A stretch of 49,770 bases of DNA from Arthrobacter sp. (GCA_030146405.1 JASLBS010000163.1:1-49770); one strand, 5' to 3'; positions 34,220 to 42,986 are shown, counted from the first letter of the stretch. A program made the numbers and translations. Notes: generated from the letters alone by a model not told the origin.

Positions 34220-34235
34220 TGTGATTCGGATCACC
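34220..34235. promoter_or_regulatory. CRP-like operator overlapping the transcription start
   Basis: TGTGATTCGGATCACC matches the CRP half-sites TGTGA-N6-TCACA at nine of ten half-site positions. It covers about +1 to +16 relative to the predicted start, a position that would favour repression. Confidence 0.5.
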
Positions 34236-34298
34236 CGCCGGATCACGTCTCGAGGGGCTTCTTGCACCTCTCGCGCCCAGCACAGTTAGGACTATCGA

Positions 34299-36062
34299 AT
34301 GCGTAACAAGCGCACCATCTCGCTCGCCGCCCTCTCCATCGGAGCACTCATGCTGAGCGCCTGCGGATCAGCCGGCGGCACCGCGAACGACTCCCCGTCC
34401 GAGGACGCGGGTGCGGACCTCGCCACCACGATCAACATCGCAATCAGCCAGGCTCCTACCGGCTTCAACGGCAACACCTCCAGCACGAACTCGGTCTACA
34501 ACACCTACATCGACAACCTCACCTCGAGCGGGTTCGCAGCCTTCGCCGCCAACGGCAATCTCGAGCCGAACACGGAGTTCGGTTCCTACGAGAAGATCAG
34601 CGATGATCCGCTGACCGTCCGATACACCATCAATGAGGATGCCGTGTGGTCCGACGGCGTGCCGATCGACTACGACGACGTCCTGCTGGCCTGGGCCGCG
34701 ATGTCAGGCACTCACCCCACCGACGACGACGCCGATCTCTTCCTCGCCTCCTCCACCAACGGCTTCGCGCAGATGGAGATGATCGAGGGCGAGCCGGGCG
34801 ACAAGGAGTTCGAGACGGTCTTCAGTGAGCCCTATGCCGACTGGGAAGCACTGTTCACCACCGGTACCTTCATGCCGGCGCACATCGCCGCCGAGCAGGG
34901 CGGCCTTTCCACCGACGACAACGGCGCGGCACTCATCGAGGCCATCAAAGCCGACGACCGCGATGCTCTCACGCCGGTCGCCGAGTTCTGGAACTCCGGC
35001 TGGAACTACCAGGTGGACCTTCCGAGCCTGCCGGACGCAGCGCTCCTGCCCACCTCCGGCCCGTACTCCTACGTCAACGCCGTCAACGGCACCCTGACCC
35101 TCGAGAAGAACGAGCAGTACTGGGGTGAGGAGCGCGCAGGCCAGACCGACAGTATCGTCTTCAAGACCATCGTCGACGAGGAGGCCGTCCAGGCCCTCGA
35201 GAACGGTGACGTCGACATCATCGAGCCGTCCAGCCCCACCGTGGATACCAAGGCGGCCCTCGAGCAGATCGGTGAGACCGTCACGGTGGACACCGGGCAG
35301 TCGCTCACGTTCTCCCACGTGGACCTCGACCAGCGTCCCGGCGCCGTGTTCGAGGACCTGCTCGTGCGCCAGGCGTTCGCCGCCTGCATGCCGCGGGCCG
35401 ACATGGTGGACAAGTTCGTGACTCCGGTCGATCCCGAGGGGACGGTCATGAACCTGCACGAGTACCAGCCCGCCCAGGACGACTACCAGACGGTCCTCGA
35501 CGGCGCTCCTGCAGCCCAGGGTGACGGCGAAGCAGACATCGAGCGTGCTCGCGAGCTGCTGGACGAGGCCGGTAAGACCGATCCCGTCCGCGTCTCCATG
35601 ATGCACGCCTCCACGAGCCAGCTGCGCGCCGACCAGGTGGCCCTGGTCAAGGACTCCTGCGACCAGGCCGGCTTCGAGATCGTCGCCCAGCCCGAGGCCG
35701 AGTGGAGCGCCAAGCTCTCCCAGCCCGGCGCCTGGGACGCCGTCGTGTTCGGCTGGGCCGGCTCGGGCCTCGTGGCCTCCGGCCAGTCGATCTACATCAC
35801 CGGCGGTGAGCAGAACTACGGCGGGTACACCGATTCCGAGGTGGACCGCCTGTGGAACGAAATCGTGACCACCACGGACTCCGACGAGGTCATCCCGCTG
35901 AAGACGGAGCTCGAGCAGCGCCTCGCCGAGACGCAGTACAACGTGGTGCTCTACGCCAACCCGAACATCGCCGGCTACTCCTCCAAGCTGCAGGGCGTCG
36001 AGCTGAACCCCACGCAGACCGGCATCACCTGGAACGCCTACAGCTGGACCAAGCAGAACTGA
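34299..36062 (+). CDS. Oligopeptide ABC transporter substrate-binding lipoprotein
   Basis: A 587-residue exported SBP_bac_5-family protein that captures peptides (or related solutes) for the transporter encoded downstream. The signal peptide ends in the lipobox LSAC (Cys 22), and a Ser/Asp-rich linker follows. The mature domain has the family pattern of VWSDGVPIDYDDVLLAW near residue 120 and a C-terminal ITWNAYSWTKQN. It has its own promoter with palindromic operator candidates upstream. A perfect hairpin separates it from the permease genes, which probably allows more binding protein than transporter to be made. Confidence 0.9.
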   Translation: MRNKRTISLAALSIGALMLSACGSAGGTANDSPSEDAGADLATTINIAISQAPTGFNGNTSSTNSVYNTYIDNLTSSGFAAFAANGNLEPNTEFGSYEKISDDPLTVRYTINEDAVWSDGVPIDYDDVLLAWAAMSGTHPTDDDADLFLASSTNGFAQMEMIEGEPGDKEFETVFSEPYADWEALFTTGTFMPAHIAAEQGGLSTDDNGAALIEAIKADDRDALTPVAEFWNSGWNYQVDLPSLPDAALLPTSGPYSYVNAVNGTLTLEKNEQYWGEERAGQTDSIVFKTIVDEEAVQALENGDVDIIEPSSPTVDTKAALEQIGETVTVDTGQSLTFSHVDLDQRPGAVFEDLLVRQAFAACMPRADMVDKFVTPVDPEGTVMNLHEYQPAQDDYQTVLDGAPAAQGDGEADIERARELLDEAGKTDPVRVSMMHASTSQLRADQVALVKDSCDQAGFEIVAQPEAEWSAKLSQPGAWDAVVFGWAGSGLVASGQSIYITGGEQNYGGYTDSEVDRLWNEIVTTTDSDEVIPLKTELEQRLAETQYNVVLYANPNIAGYSSKLQGVELNPTQTGITWNAYSWTKQN

Positions 36063-36088
36063 CCGCAGTTCCCGGACAACGCATGAGA

Positions 36089-36114
36089 ACGGGCAGGCCC
36101 TCGGGCCTGCCCGT
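36089..36114 (+). terminator. GC-rich hairpin between binding protein and permease genes
   Basis: A perfect 11-bp stem with tetraloop CTCG (stem 36089-36099 and 36104-36114) has no T tract. It fits a partial attenuator or an mRNA 3'-end protector rather than a full terminator. Confidence 0.6.
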
Positions 36115-36164
36115 CCTCGCGCCCGCCCCAGCGCTCACCTGTACTGCTTCCTAGGAGCCTTCCC

Positions 36165-37697
36165 GTGTTTCACTTCATCGCCAAGCGGACCATCATCTCG
36201 ATCTTCATCCTGTTCGCAGCGACCACCCTGATGTACTTCCTCACCATCTTCTCGGGTGACCCCTTCGAGGACCTCGGTGAGACCAGCGGCCCCGAGCGGG
36301 CCGCCACCATAGCGGCCCGGACCGCGGCCATGAACCTGGACGTGGCACCGATTCCCCGCTACTTCCTCTGGTTGCAGGACGTCGGCGGATGTCTGATCCC
36401 CGGTGGGGACCCCTGCACCCTCGGCCAGGACCGCACCGGCGCCGCAGTACTTCCCCAGCTCCAGAACGCCATGGGCTCGACGCTGCGCCTCGTGGTCGTC
36501 GCCACCGTCCTCGCCCTGGTGCTCGGCGTGATCGTCGGCATCGTCACGGCGATCCGCCAGTACACCACCTTCGACTACTCGATCACCTTCATCTCGTTCG
36601 TCCTGTTCTCCCTGCCCCTGTTCTGGCTCTCGACCCTGCTCAAGCAGTACCTCGCGATCGACCTGAACACGTGGCTGGCGAATCCGCAGTTCTCCTATCT
36701 GACGATCGCCCTGATCGGGGTGGTCGCCGGCGTGGTCTGGGCCCTCGTGATCGGCGGGGACCGACGCCGCAGAGCGCTCGTCTTCGCCGTCGCCGCCGTC
36801 GCCACCGCACTGGCCCTGTACCTGCTCCTCGTCACAGGCTGGTTCGTGAACCCGGGCTTCGGGGTGGTGGGCATGTTCGTCTCCGCCGCAGGAGTCGCTG
36901 TGCTGTGGACGGCTCTGCTGACGGGATTCCGGCGTCGCCGGATCCTGAACGCAGCACTCGCCGCAGGCGGTGTGGGTTTCCTCGCCTACCTGATCTCCCT
37001 ACCCCTTCTCGCCGACCCGCACTGGCTGCTGGTGGTGGGCCTGCTCGGCGTCACCGTCGTGGTCGCCTACGTCGTCGCCGGTGTCATCGGCGGACCCTTC
37101 CGGGCGCAGGCCGCGAGGCTCGGTGCCGTGATCGCCGTCTCCACCAGCCTCCTGCTGGTGGTGGACCGTCTCCTGCAGGCGTACCCGACTCTCTCCGCGA
37201 AATCCGGCAGCCGTCCCATCCCGACCACCGGATCGGAGACGGCCAACCTCACGGGGACCTTCTGGGAGATCAACCTCGACTACGCGCTGCACCTGGTCCT
37301 GCCGACCATCGCACTGACGCTCATCTCGTTCGCCACCTACACCCGGTACACGAGGGCCAGCCAGCTGGACGTCATGAACCAGGACTACATCCGCACCGCC
37401 CGGGCCAAGGGCCTGAGCGAGCGCACGGTGCTGGTCAAGCACGCCTTCCGCAACGCGATGATCCCCATCACCACCCTGATGGCCTTCGACTTCGCCGGCG
37501 TGCTCAGTGGAGCCGTCATCACCGAGCAGGTCTTCGGGTGGAACGGCATGGGCAACATGTTCGTCACCGGTATCAACAACGTGGACCCGGGCCCCGTCAT
37601 GGCGTTCTTCCTCGTGGTGGGAACAGCCGCCGTGCTGTTCAACATGCTCGCCGACATCGCGTACGCCTTCCTCGACCCACGCATCACCCTGAGCTAG
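36165..37697 (+). CDS. Oligopeptide ABC transporter permease (DppB/OppB-like) with large insertion
   Basis: A 510-residue inner-membrane subunit. The flanks are a normal DppB-type permease: N-terminal helix (about 8-28), helices from about 104, and the ATPase-coupling EAA loop at about 406-428 (DYIRTARAKGLSER). Between about residues 178 and 340, where most members have a short loop, there are roughly six extra hydrophobic helices, making the protein about 170-190 residues longer than usual. An even number of helices keeps the topology. The GTG start is supported by the alignment of MFHFIAKRTI with family N-termini and an AGGAG upstream. The second permease starts nine bases after the stop. 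Confidence 0.88.
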   Translation: MFHFIAKRTIISIFILFAATTLMYFLTIFSGDPFEDLGETSGPERAATIAARTAAMNLDVAPIPRYFLWLQDVGGCLIPGGDPCTLGQDRTGAAVLPQLQNAMGSTLRLVVVATVLALVLGVIVGIVTAIRQYTTFDYSITFISFVLFSLPLFWLSTLLKQYLAIDLNTWLANPQFSYLTIALIGVVAGVVWALVIGGDRRRRALVFAVAAVATALALYLLLVTGWFVNPGFGVVGMFVSAAGVAVLWTALLTGFRRRRILNAALAAGGVGFLAYLISLPLLADPHWLLVVGLLGVTVVVAYVVAGVIGGPFRAQAARLGAVIAVSTSLLLVVDRLLQAYPTLSAKSGSRPIPTTGSETANLTGTFWEINLDYALHLVLPTIALTLISFATYTRYTRASQLDVMNQDYIRTARAKGLSERTVLVKHAFRNAMIPITTLMAFDFAGVLSGAVITEQVFGWNGMGNMFVTGINNVDPGPVMAFFLVVGTAAVLFNMLADIAYAFLDPRITLS

Positions 37698-37705
37698 GAC
37701 ATCCC

Positions 37706-38740
37706 ATGAGCACATCGGACAAGCGGCGGGGCGATTCCCGCGCGTCAGCAGAACTCTCGGAGCTGACCCTGCAGAGCCAGGACACCGACATCTCCGCCCA
37801 GGCGCCCACGCGGGCCCAGACCGATCGCATCCGTACCACCGAGGCCAAGAGCCAGGGTCGGCTGATCCGGGAGCGCTTCCTCCGGCACAAGGGGGCGCTG
37901 GCCGGGATCACCCTGCTGGTGGCAATCTTCCTCCTCGCCTTCACCTCCATCGGGTACGCGGGCATCCCGGGCTGGTGGGACAAGCAGTACGACGTCCTCG
38001 CGCCGCGCTTCAACGAGGGGCGTCCCACCCTGACCCTCTGGCCCTTCAGCCTGGGTGAGCACCCCTTCGGGCAGGATGTCCTCGGCCGGGACTACTTCGC
38101 CCTGACCATGCGCGGCATCCAGACCTCGCTGATCATCGCGTTCATCGTCGGCATCGTCGCCATGGTCATCGGCACCACGGTCGGCGCCGTCGCCGGGTAC
38201 TTCCGCGGCTGGACCGAGGCGGTCCTCATGCGCATCACCGACGTCGTCATCACCATCCCCACCCTGGTCATCGCAGCCGCCGTCGCAGGGATCGTGGCGC
38301 GGCACGGGATCATTCCGTTCGCAGTCTTCCTCGGACTGGTCACCTGGACCGGCCTGGCCCGGCTGGTCCGCGGCGAGTTCCTGTCACTGCGCGAGAAGGA
38401 ATTCGTCGAGTCGGCGAAGTCGGTGGGCGCGAGCTCGGCCCGTATCATCTTCCGGCACATCCTGCCCAACACGGTCGGCGTGATCATCGTGTCCACCACA
38501 CTCGCGATCTCCGGTGCGATCCTCCTCGAGACCGCCCTGAGCTTCCTCGGCCTCGGCGTCACGGCGCCCGACACCTCCCTCGGCAAGGCCATCAACGACA
38601 ACCGTGCGGCGCTGACCGTCCGGCCCTGGCTGTTCCTCTGGCCCGGAGCCTTCATCATCGGGATCGCCCTCGCCGTCAACTTCATCGGAGACGGCCTGCG
38701 CGACGCCTTCGACCCCAAGCAGACAAGGGTGAAGCAGTAA
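37706..38740 (+). CDS. Oligopeptide ABC transporter permease (DppC/OppC-like)
   Basis: A 344-residue permease. A cytoplasmic N-terminal extension of about 55 charged residues precedes the first helix (about 62-82); the conserved HPFGQDVLGRDYF follows, and the EAA loop EFVESAKSVGASSARIIF is near residue 235. The ATG at 37706 is the first after the preceding stop; longer frames run through the first permease. The stop shares one base with the next start (TAATG), so translation of the ATPase is coupled. Confidence 0.92.
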   Translation: MSTSDKRRGDSRASAELSELTLQSQDTDISAQAPTRAQTDRIRTTEAKSQGRLIRERFLRHKGALAGITLLVAIFLLAFTSIGYAGIPGWWDKQYDVLAPRFNEGRPTLTLWPFSLGEHPFGQDVLGRDYFALTMRGIQTSLIIAFIVGIVAMVIGTTVGAVAGYFRGWTEAVLMRITDVVITIPTLVIAAAVAGIVARHGIIPFAVFLGLVTWTGLARLVRGEFLSLREKEFVESAKSVGASSARIIFRHILPNTVGVIIVSTTLAISGAILLETALSFLGLGVTAPDTSLGKAINDNRAALTVRPWLFLWPGAFIIGIALAVNFIGDGLRDAFDPKQTRVKQ

Positions 38741-40524
38741 TGAATCTCAACGGTGCAACCGTCATCTCCGACGAACGGGACGTCCCGGCCGACGGCCCCA
38801 TCCTTGCTGTGCAGGGCCTGGGCGTGGAGTTCAGCGTCGACGACGAGTGGGTGATGGCCGCGGAGGACGTCTCCTACGAGATCCATCCCGGGGAGATCCT
38901 GGCGATCGTCGGTGAGTCCGGCTCCGGCAAGAGCATGTCATCCATGGCCCTGCTCGGACTGCTCCCCCGCAACGGGCGATCCACGGGCAGCGCCAGGATG
39001 CTCGGCAAGGAATTGATCGGTGCGTCGCAGAGCACGCTGCGCCGCGTCCGGGGCAAGGAGATCGCCATGATCTTCCAGGAGCCCATGACGGCGCTCAACC
39101 CGGTGCTGACCGTCGGCGAGCAGATCCGCGAGGCCGTCGAGCAGCACACCGAACTCTCCCCCGCCCAGGCGAAGAACCGTTCGATCGAGCTGCTGCGCAT
39201 GGTGGAGATCCCCGAGCCCGAACGGCGCTACGACAACTTCCCGCACCAGTTCTCCGGGGGGCAGCGCCAACGGGCCATGATCGCGATCGCCCTGGCCAAC
39301 GACCCGATGCTGCTCATCGCGGACGAGCCGACCACGGCCCTCGACGTGACGGTGCAGGCGGAGGTCCTCGACCTCCTGCGCAAGCTCAACAAGCGGCTCA
39401 ACAGCGCGGTCCTGCTGATCACGCACGACATGGGGGTGGTCGCCGACCTCGCGGACCACGTGGTCGTCATGGAGCGCGGGCGGATCGTCGAGACGGCGCC
39501 CACCGCCCAGCTCTTCTCGGACCCGCAGGAGGCCTACACGCAGCAGCTCCTCGGTTCCGTGCCCTACCTCGGCTCCAAGGTGGGCGGTGTCCTCGCCGAC
39601 GTCGAGGTGATCGACGGGCGGCTGAGCATCCACGAGGAGTACGCCGAGACGGCCCTGCGCGCCCGACAGGAGAACGCGGCGTCGGGCGTCGTCCCCGCCC
39701 TCGAGCTCACGGACGTGGACATCGAGTACCCCGGACGCTTCCGGCAGCCGGCGTTCAAGGCAGTCTCGGGAGTCTCGCTGACGATCAACCCCGGCGAGGT
39801 GATGGGGCTCGTCGGTGAGTCGGGATCGGGGAAGTCGACGATCGCCCGCGCAGTGACCGGGCTGATCCGCACCTCCGGTGGGAGGGTGAGCATCGGAGGC
39901 ACCGACATCACGAAGCTCAGTGCCCGCCAGCTGCTGCCGTTGCGCAAGAAGTTCGCGATCGTCTTCCAGGACCCCGCGGCCTCCCTCAATCCGCGCCTGT
40001 CCATCGGGGACAGCATCGGTGAGCCGATGCTGCTCCACGAGAAGTCGAGCCGCGCGGACCTGGACAAACGCGTGGCGGGTCTTCTGGAGGACGTGCAACT
40101 CCCCGTCGCGTTCCGCAACCGGTACCCGCACGAACTCTCGGGCGGCCAACGCCAGCGCGTGGGGATCGCCCGCGCCCTGTCGCTGCGGCCGGACCTGCTC
40201 GTGGCCGATGAGCCCACCTCCGCACTGGACGTTTCCGTGCAGGCGAAGGTGCTCGAACTGCTGCAGGAGCTCCAGCGGGAGCGCGGATTCGCCTGCCTGT
40301 TCGTGAGCCACGACCTCGCCGTGGTGGAACTGCTCGCCAGCCACATCGCCGTGCTGAACAAGGGCAACCTCGTGGAGCAGGGCAGCACCGAGCAGATCCT
40401 CAAGTATCCACGGGATCCGTACACGCGCCGCCTGCTGGCTGCCGCGCCCGTACCCGACCCGCAGCTCCAGTCGGTACGTCGGGAGCAACGATCGGCGATC
40501 CTCGCTGCAGGAGATGCCGGGTAG
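38740..40524 (+). CDS. Oligopeptide ABC transporter ATPase (fused DppD-DppF type)
   Basis: A 594-residue protein joining both ATPase subunits of a peptide importer in one chain. Each half has a Walker A GESGSGKS (near residues 59 and 359), a signature SGGQRQR, a Walker B (LLIADEPTTALD and LLVADEPTSALD) and a switch histidine (ITHDMG and VSHDLA). The first half has DppD-like and the second DppF-like features. It is last in the SBP-permease-permease-ATPase operon. Confidence 0.93.
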   Translation: MNLNGATVISDERDVPADGPILAVQGLGVEFSVDDEWVMAAEDVSYEIHPGEILAIVGESGSGKSMSSMALLGLLPRNGRSTGSARMLGKELIGASQSTLRRVRGKEIAMIFQEPMTALNPVLTVGEQIREAVEQHTELSPAQAKNRSIELLRMVEIPEPERRYDNFPHQFSGGQRQRAMIAIALANDPMLLIADEPTTALDVTVQAEVLDLLRKLNKRLNSAVLLITHDMGVVADLADHVVVMERGRIVETAPTAQLFSDPQEAYTQQLLGSVPYLGSKVGGVLADVEVIDGRLSIHEEYAETALRARQENAASGVVPALELTDVDIEYPGRFRQPAFKAVSGVSLTINPGEVMGLVGESGSGKSTIARAVTGLIRTSGGRVSIGGTDITKLSARQLLPLRKKFAIVFQDPAASLNPRLSIGDSIGEPMLLHEKSSRADLDKRVAGLLEDVQLPVAFRNRYPHELSGGQRQRVGIARALSLRPDLLVADEPTSALDVSVQAKVLELLQELQRERGFACLFVSHDLAVVELLASHIAVLNKGNLVEQGSTEQILKYPRDPYTRRLLAAAPVPDPQLQSVRREQRSAILAAGDAG

Positions 40525-40580
40525 CGATCGGACCGGCTCAGGAGCGCGCGATGACGGGGAGACCCGGAGAGCGGTCGTGA

Positions 40581-40628
40581 GCGGTGCCTCCGCCGGTGAG
40601 CGATGGTCGTCACCGGCGGAGGCACCGC
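40581..40628. terminator. Perfect 19-bp inverted repeat, bidirectional terminator
   Basis: Bases 40581-40599 pair perfectly with 40610-40628 across a ten-base loop. The repeat lies between the converging ATPase and dehydrogenase genes; its right arm ends nine bases short of the dehydrogenase stop. There is no strong T tract on either side. Confidence 0.65.
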
Positions 40629-40637
40629 GCACCGGCA

Positions 40638-41603
40638 TCAGTGCCGGAAGACGATCTTCCCGAACACGTCGCCCTCGAGCATGCGGCGGAATCCCTCCTG
40701 CGCGTCCTCGAGCGGCAGGACGGCATCGATCACGGGACGCACTCCCGTGGCAACGAGGAAACGGGTGAGCCGCACCAGTTCCTCACGCGTGCCCATGGTG
40801 GAGCCCAGGATGCGCAGTTGCAGGAAGAACACCCGATTGAGATCCGCCGACGGTGCCGGTCCGCTCGTCGCGCCGCACGTGACGACCGTTCCACCGGGTA
40901 CCAGGGCTTTCAGCGAGTGCGCCCAGGTGGCCTCGCCCACCGAATCGAAGACCACCTCCACGCGCTCGGGCAGCTTCTCGCCGGCGTCGAAGACCTGCTC
41001 GGCGCCGAGTTCGAGCGCGCGATCCCGCTTCGCCCCGCTCCGACTCGTGGCCCATACCCGGAAACCCGCTGCGCTCGCCAGTGCGATGAGGGCGGAAGCA
41101 ACCCCGCCGCCGGCGCCCTGCACCAGGATCGTGGACCCGGGAACCGCCGGTGACACCGTGAACAGCATGCGGTAGGCCGTCAGCCACGCCGTCGGCAGGC
41201 AGGCCGCCTCCTCGAAGGAGAGCTCGGCGGGTTTGGGCACCAGGTTCCGCTCCGGGACCCACACGTGATCCGCCATGGTGCCGGGGTGTCGCTCGGACAG
41301 GAGGGTGCGACGCGGGTCGAGCGTCTCGTCCCCGCGCCAGTCGGGTGATGACATGACGCCGTGGACGATCACGTCGTTCCCGTCGTCGTCGATCCCCGCA
41401 GCGTCGCACCCGAGCACCATGGGAAGCCGCTCCTCCGCCAGCCCGACCCCTCTGAGCGACCAGAGATCGTGGTGGTTGAGCGAGGACGCCACGACGCGGA
41501 CACGGGTGAAGCCCTCCGGGGCAGCGGGAGGATCGATGTCACCGACCACCAGGCCGGCAAGAGGCGAATCCCCGGACAGACTGGCTGCATAGGCGGCACG
41601 CAT
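40638..41603 (-). CDS. Zinc-type alcohol dehydrogenase/quinone oxidoreductase family protein
   Basis: A 321-residue medium-chain dehydrogenase/reductase. The N-terminal GroES-like domain has LNHHDLWSLRGVG and LGCDAAGID; the nucleotide fold has VQGAGGGVASALIAL (about 167-181) in place of the canonical GxGxxG. The cysteines of the structural zinc lobe are absent, so it groups with zinc-independent quinone/enoyl reductases despite the usual family name. The substrate is unknown. AAGGAG precedes the ATG; a TAGGAT -10 lies at the complement of 41637-41642. Confidence 0.85.
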   Translation of the reverse strand: MRAAYAASLSGDSPLAGLVVGDIDPPAAPEGFTRVRVVASSLNHHDLWSLRGVGLAEERLPMVLGCDAAGIDDDGNDVIVHGVMSSPDWRGDETLDPRRTLLSERHPGTMADHVWVPERNLVPKPAELSFEEAACLPTAWLTAYRMLFTVSPAVPGSTILVQGAGGGVASALIALASAAGFRVWATSRSGAKRDRALELGAEQVFDAGEKLPERVEVVFDSVGEATWAHSLKALVPGGTVVTCGATSGPAPSADLNRVFFLQLRILGSTMGTREELVRLTRFLVATGVRPVIDAVLPLEDAQEGFRRMLEGDVFGKIVFRH

Positions 41604-41715
41604 GCACGAACTCCTTCGTCGACGGATGGTGGTCCAATCCTAGGCAGGCCCGTCACGGCGCGCCGGGCGCGACGTGCTGTTTAGGCGTGGCCCTGGGCGG
41701 TATGGGACACTTGGG

Positions 41716-41728
41716 TGCAGTTTCTGCA
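41716..41728. repeat. TGCAG-TTT-CTGCA inverted repeat before bL37
   Basis: A perfect five-base-arm inverted repeat about 33 bases upstream of the bL37 start, in the likely promoter or leader region. Its function is not evident. Confidence 0.35.
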
Positions 41729-41760
41729 CATTTCCAGTGCCAGAAGGAAGGGAGGCAGCC

Positions 41761-41835
41761 ATGAGTAAGCGAGCACGTAAGCGTCGCGACCGGAAGCGTG
41801 GAGGCGCGAACCACGGTAAGCGCCCCAACACCTGA
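41761..41835 (+). CDS. Ribosomal protein bL37 (24 residues)
   Basis: A 24-codon gene encoding a very basic peptide beginning MSKRARKRRDRKR and ending ANHGKRPNT. This matches the actinobacterial large-subunit protein bL37, first seen in mycobacterial ribosome structures, where it lies in the 23S rRNA. A strong GGAAGGGAGG ribosome site precedes the ATG, and a good terminator follows within 30 bases, so it is a short monocistronic unit. It is easily missed because of its length. Confidence 0.88.
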   Translation: MSKRARKRRDRKRGGANHGKRPNT

Positions 41836-41860
41836 GTCCAGGCGTTATCAGCAGCAAAGG

Positions 41861-41900
41861 AAGAACCTCCGGCCCATTCGGGTTCCGGAGGTTCTTTCGT
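41861..41900. terminator. Intrinsic terminator after bL37, also facing rsrA
   Basis: A 12-bp perfect stem (41861-41872 with 41885-41896), with an inner CCC/GGG pairing, is followed by TTTCG. The left side carries an A-rich run, so it can serve both bL37 and the converging rsrA gene. Confidence 0.8.
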
Positions 41901-41928
41901 CTGCGGCATCAACCGCTCGATCGTGGCG

Positions 41929-42189
41929 TCAGTGGTCCGCGGTCTTCAACTGACTGATGCGGTCCAGGATGCTGGCCTTGAGGGTGGAGGGCGCCACCTC
42001 CGTGCAGGACCGCTTGACCACCGATCGGATGAGGCACTCGAGGTTGTGCTCCTCGGCGCACTGCGGGCAGCCGTCGAGGTGGTCCTTGATGTCCACGATG
42101 TCCTGGTGCGACAGCGCACCGTCGAGGTACTCGTAGAGGCGTTCTATCCTCGAGTCGGCGCAGTCGCCGAGGTTCTCGCAATCGCTCAT
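41929..42189 (-). CDS. rsrA: Anti-sigma factor RsrA (mycothiol system, zinc-binding)
   Basis: An 86-residue ZAS-type anti-sigma factor that holds SigR inactive until disulfide stress oxidises its cysteines and expels zinc. The ligands are His 37, Cys 41 and Cys 44 (HLDGCPQC), with Cys 10 a likely fourth; further cysteines at 4, 52 and 62 match positions known in RsrA. It overlaps sigR by four bases (ATGA), which keeps the pair near equal amounts. Confidence 0.92.
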   Translation of the reverse strand: MSDCENLGDCADSRIERLYEYLDGALSHQDIVDIKDHLDGCPQCAEEHNLECLIRSVVKRSCTEVAPSTLKASILDRISQLKTADH

Positions 42190-42986
42190 TTCTGCATCTC
42201 CTGTTCCTTGCCTCGTGCTCCTGCCGCAACCGCCGTCCTCGCTGCCGATGCGGCGCCGAGGCCCCGTTCGTGCGCGTACTCGGCGAGCAGCTCGCGCAAC
42301 AGTTTGCGGCCGCGGTGCAATCGGGACATGACCGTCCCGATCGGGGTGTTCATGATCTCGGAGATCTCCTTGTACGCGAAGCCCTCGACGTCCGAGAAGT
42401 AGACGGCGAGCCGGAAATCCTCAGGAATGGCCTGCAGCGCGCTCTTCACGTCCGAGTCCGGGAGGTGATCCAACGCCTCGGCCTCCGCCGAGCGCAGGCC
42501 CAGGGAGGTGTGCTCCGCCGCCTTGGCCAGCTGCCAGTCCTCGATCGTGTCCGAGTGCGACTGCAGGGGCTCACGCTGGCGCTTGCGGTACAGGTTGATG
42601 TAGGTGTTCGTGAGGATGCGGTAGAGCCACGCCTTGAGGTTGGTGCCCGGCTTGTACTGGTGGAACGCCGAGAACGCCTTCGTGTAGGCCTCCTGGACCA
42701 GATCCTCCGCGTCGCTGGGATTACGAGCCATCCGCATCGCTGCCGAGTAGAGCTGATCGACATACTGCATGGCGTCACGCTCGAAGCGGGCCTTGCGGTC
42801 GGCTTCGGACTCCGTCGTCACGTCCAGCTGAGCGTCTTCGGCGGGGCTGCTACCTGCGGGGGCTGTTGTATTCATCGAGCCAAAGTCTACGCGTCCGGGT
42901 GCGCGCGGGGCCGGAACCGTGGGCCGCCGCACCGAGGTCGAGAGCTGGAAATCCACTGCTTCCGCCGTCGTGGTCCGTGAGGTCAT
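42186..42986 (-). CDS. sigR: ECF sigma factor SigR/SigH, with long and short start sites
   Basis: The sigma factor of the thiol-oxidative stress response. Region 2 contains RNPSDAEDLVQEAYTKAF and NLKAWLYRILTNTY; region 4 contains FAYKEISEIMNTPIGTVMSR in outline. Two starts are plausible. The short form (229 residues) begins at ATG 42875 (MNTTAPAG), the usual SigR start. The long form (266 residues) begins at ATG 42986, preceded by the strong site AGGGGAGG, and adds 37 residues. An exact SigR-type promoter feeds the long start, and a TAGACT -10 feeds the short one. In Streptomyces the same arrangement makes stable SigR and unstable SigR'. Confidence 0.92.
   Translation of the reverse strand: MTSRTTTAEAVDFQLSTSVRRPTVPAPRAPGRVDFGSMNTTAPAGSSPAEDAQLDVTTESEADRKARFERDAMQYVDQLYSAAMRMARNPSDAEDLVQEAYTKAFSAFHQYKPGTNLKAWLYRILTNTYINLYRKRQREPLQSHSDTIEDWQLAKAAEHTSLGLRSAEAEALDHLPDSDVKSALQAIPEDFRLAVYFSDVEGFAYKEISEIMNTPIGTVMSRLHRGRKLLRELLAEYAHERGLGAASAARTAVAAGARGKEQEMQK
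42884..42889 (-). promoter_or_regulatory. Housekeeping -10 for the short SigR form
   Basis: TAGACT on the minus strand predicts transcription from about 42877, two bases before the ATG at 42875, giving a near-leaderless mRNA for the short protein. It lies inside the coding sequence of the long form. Confidence 0.5.
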
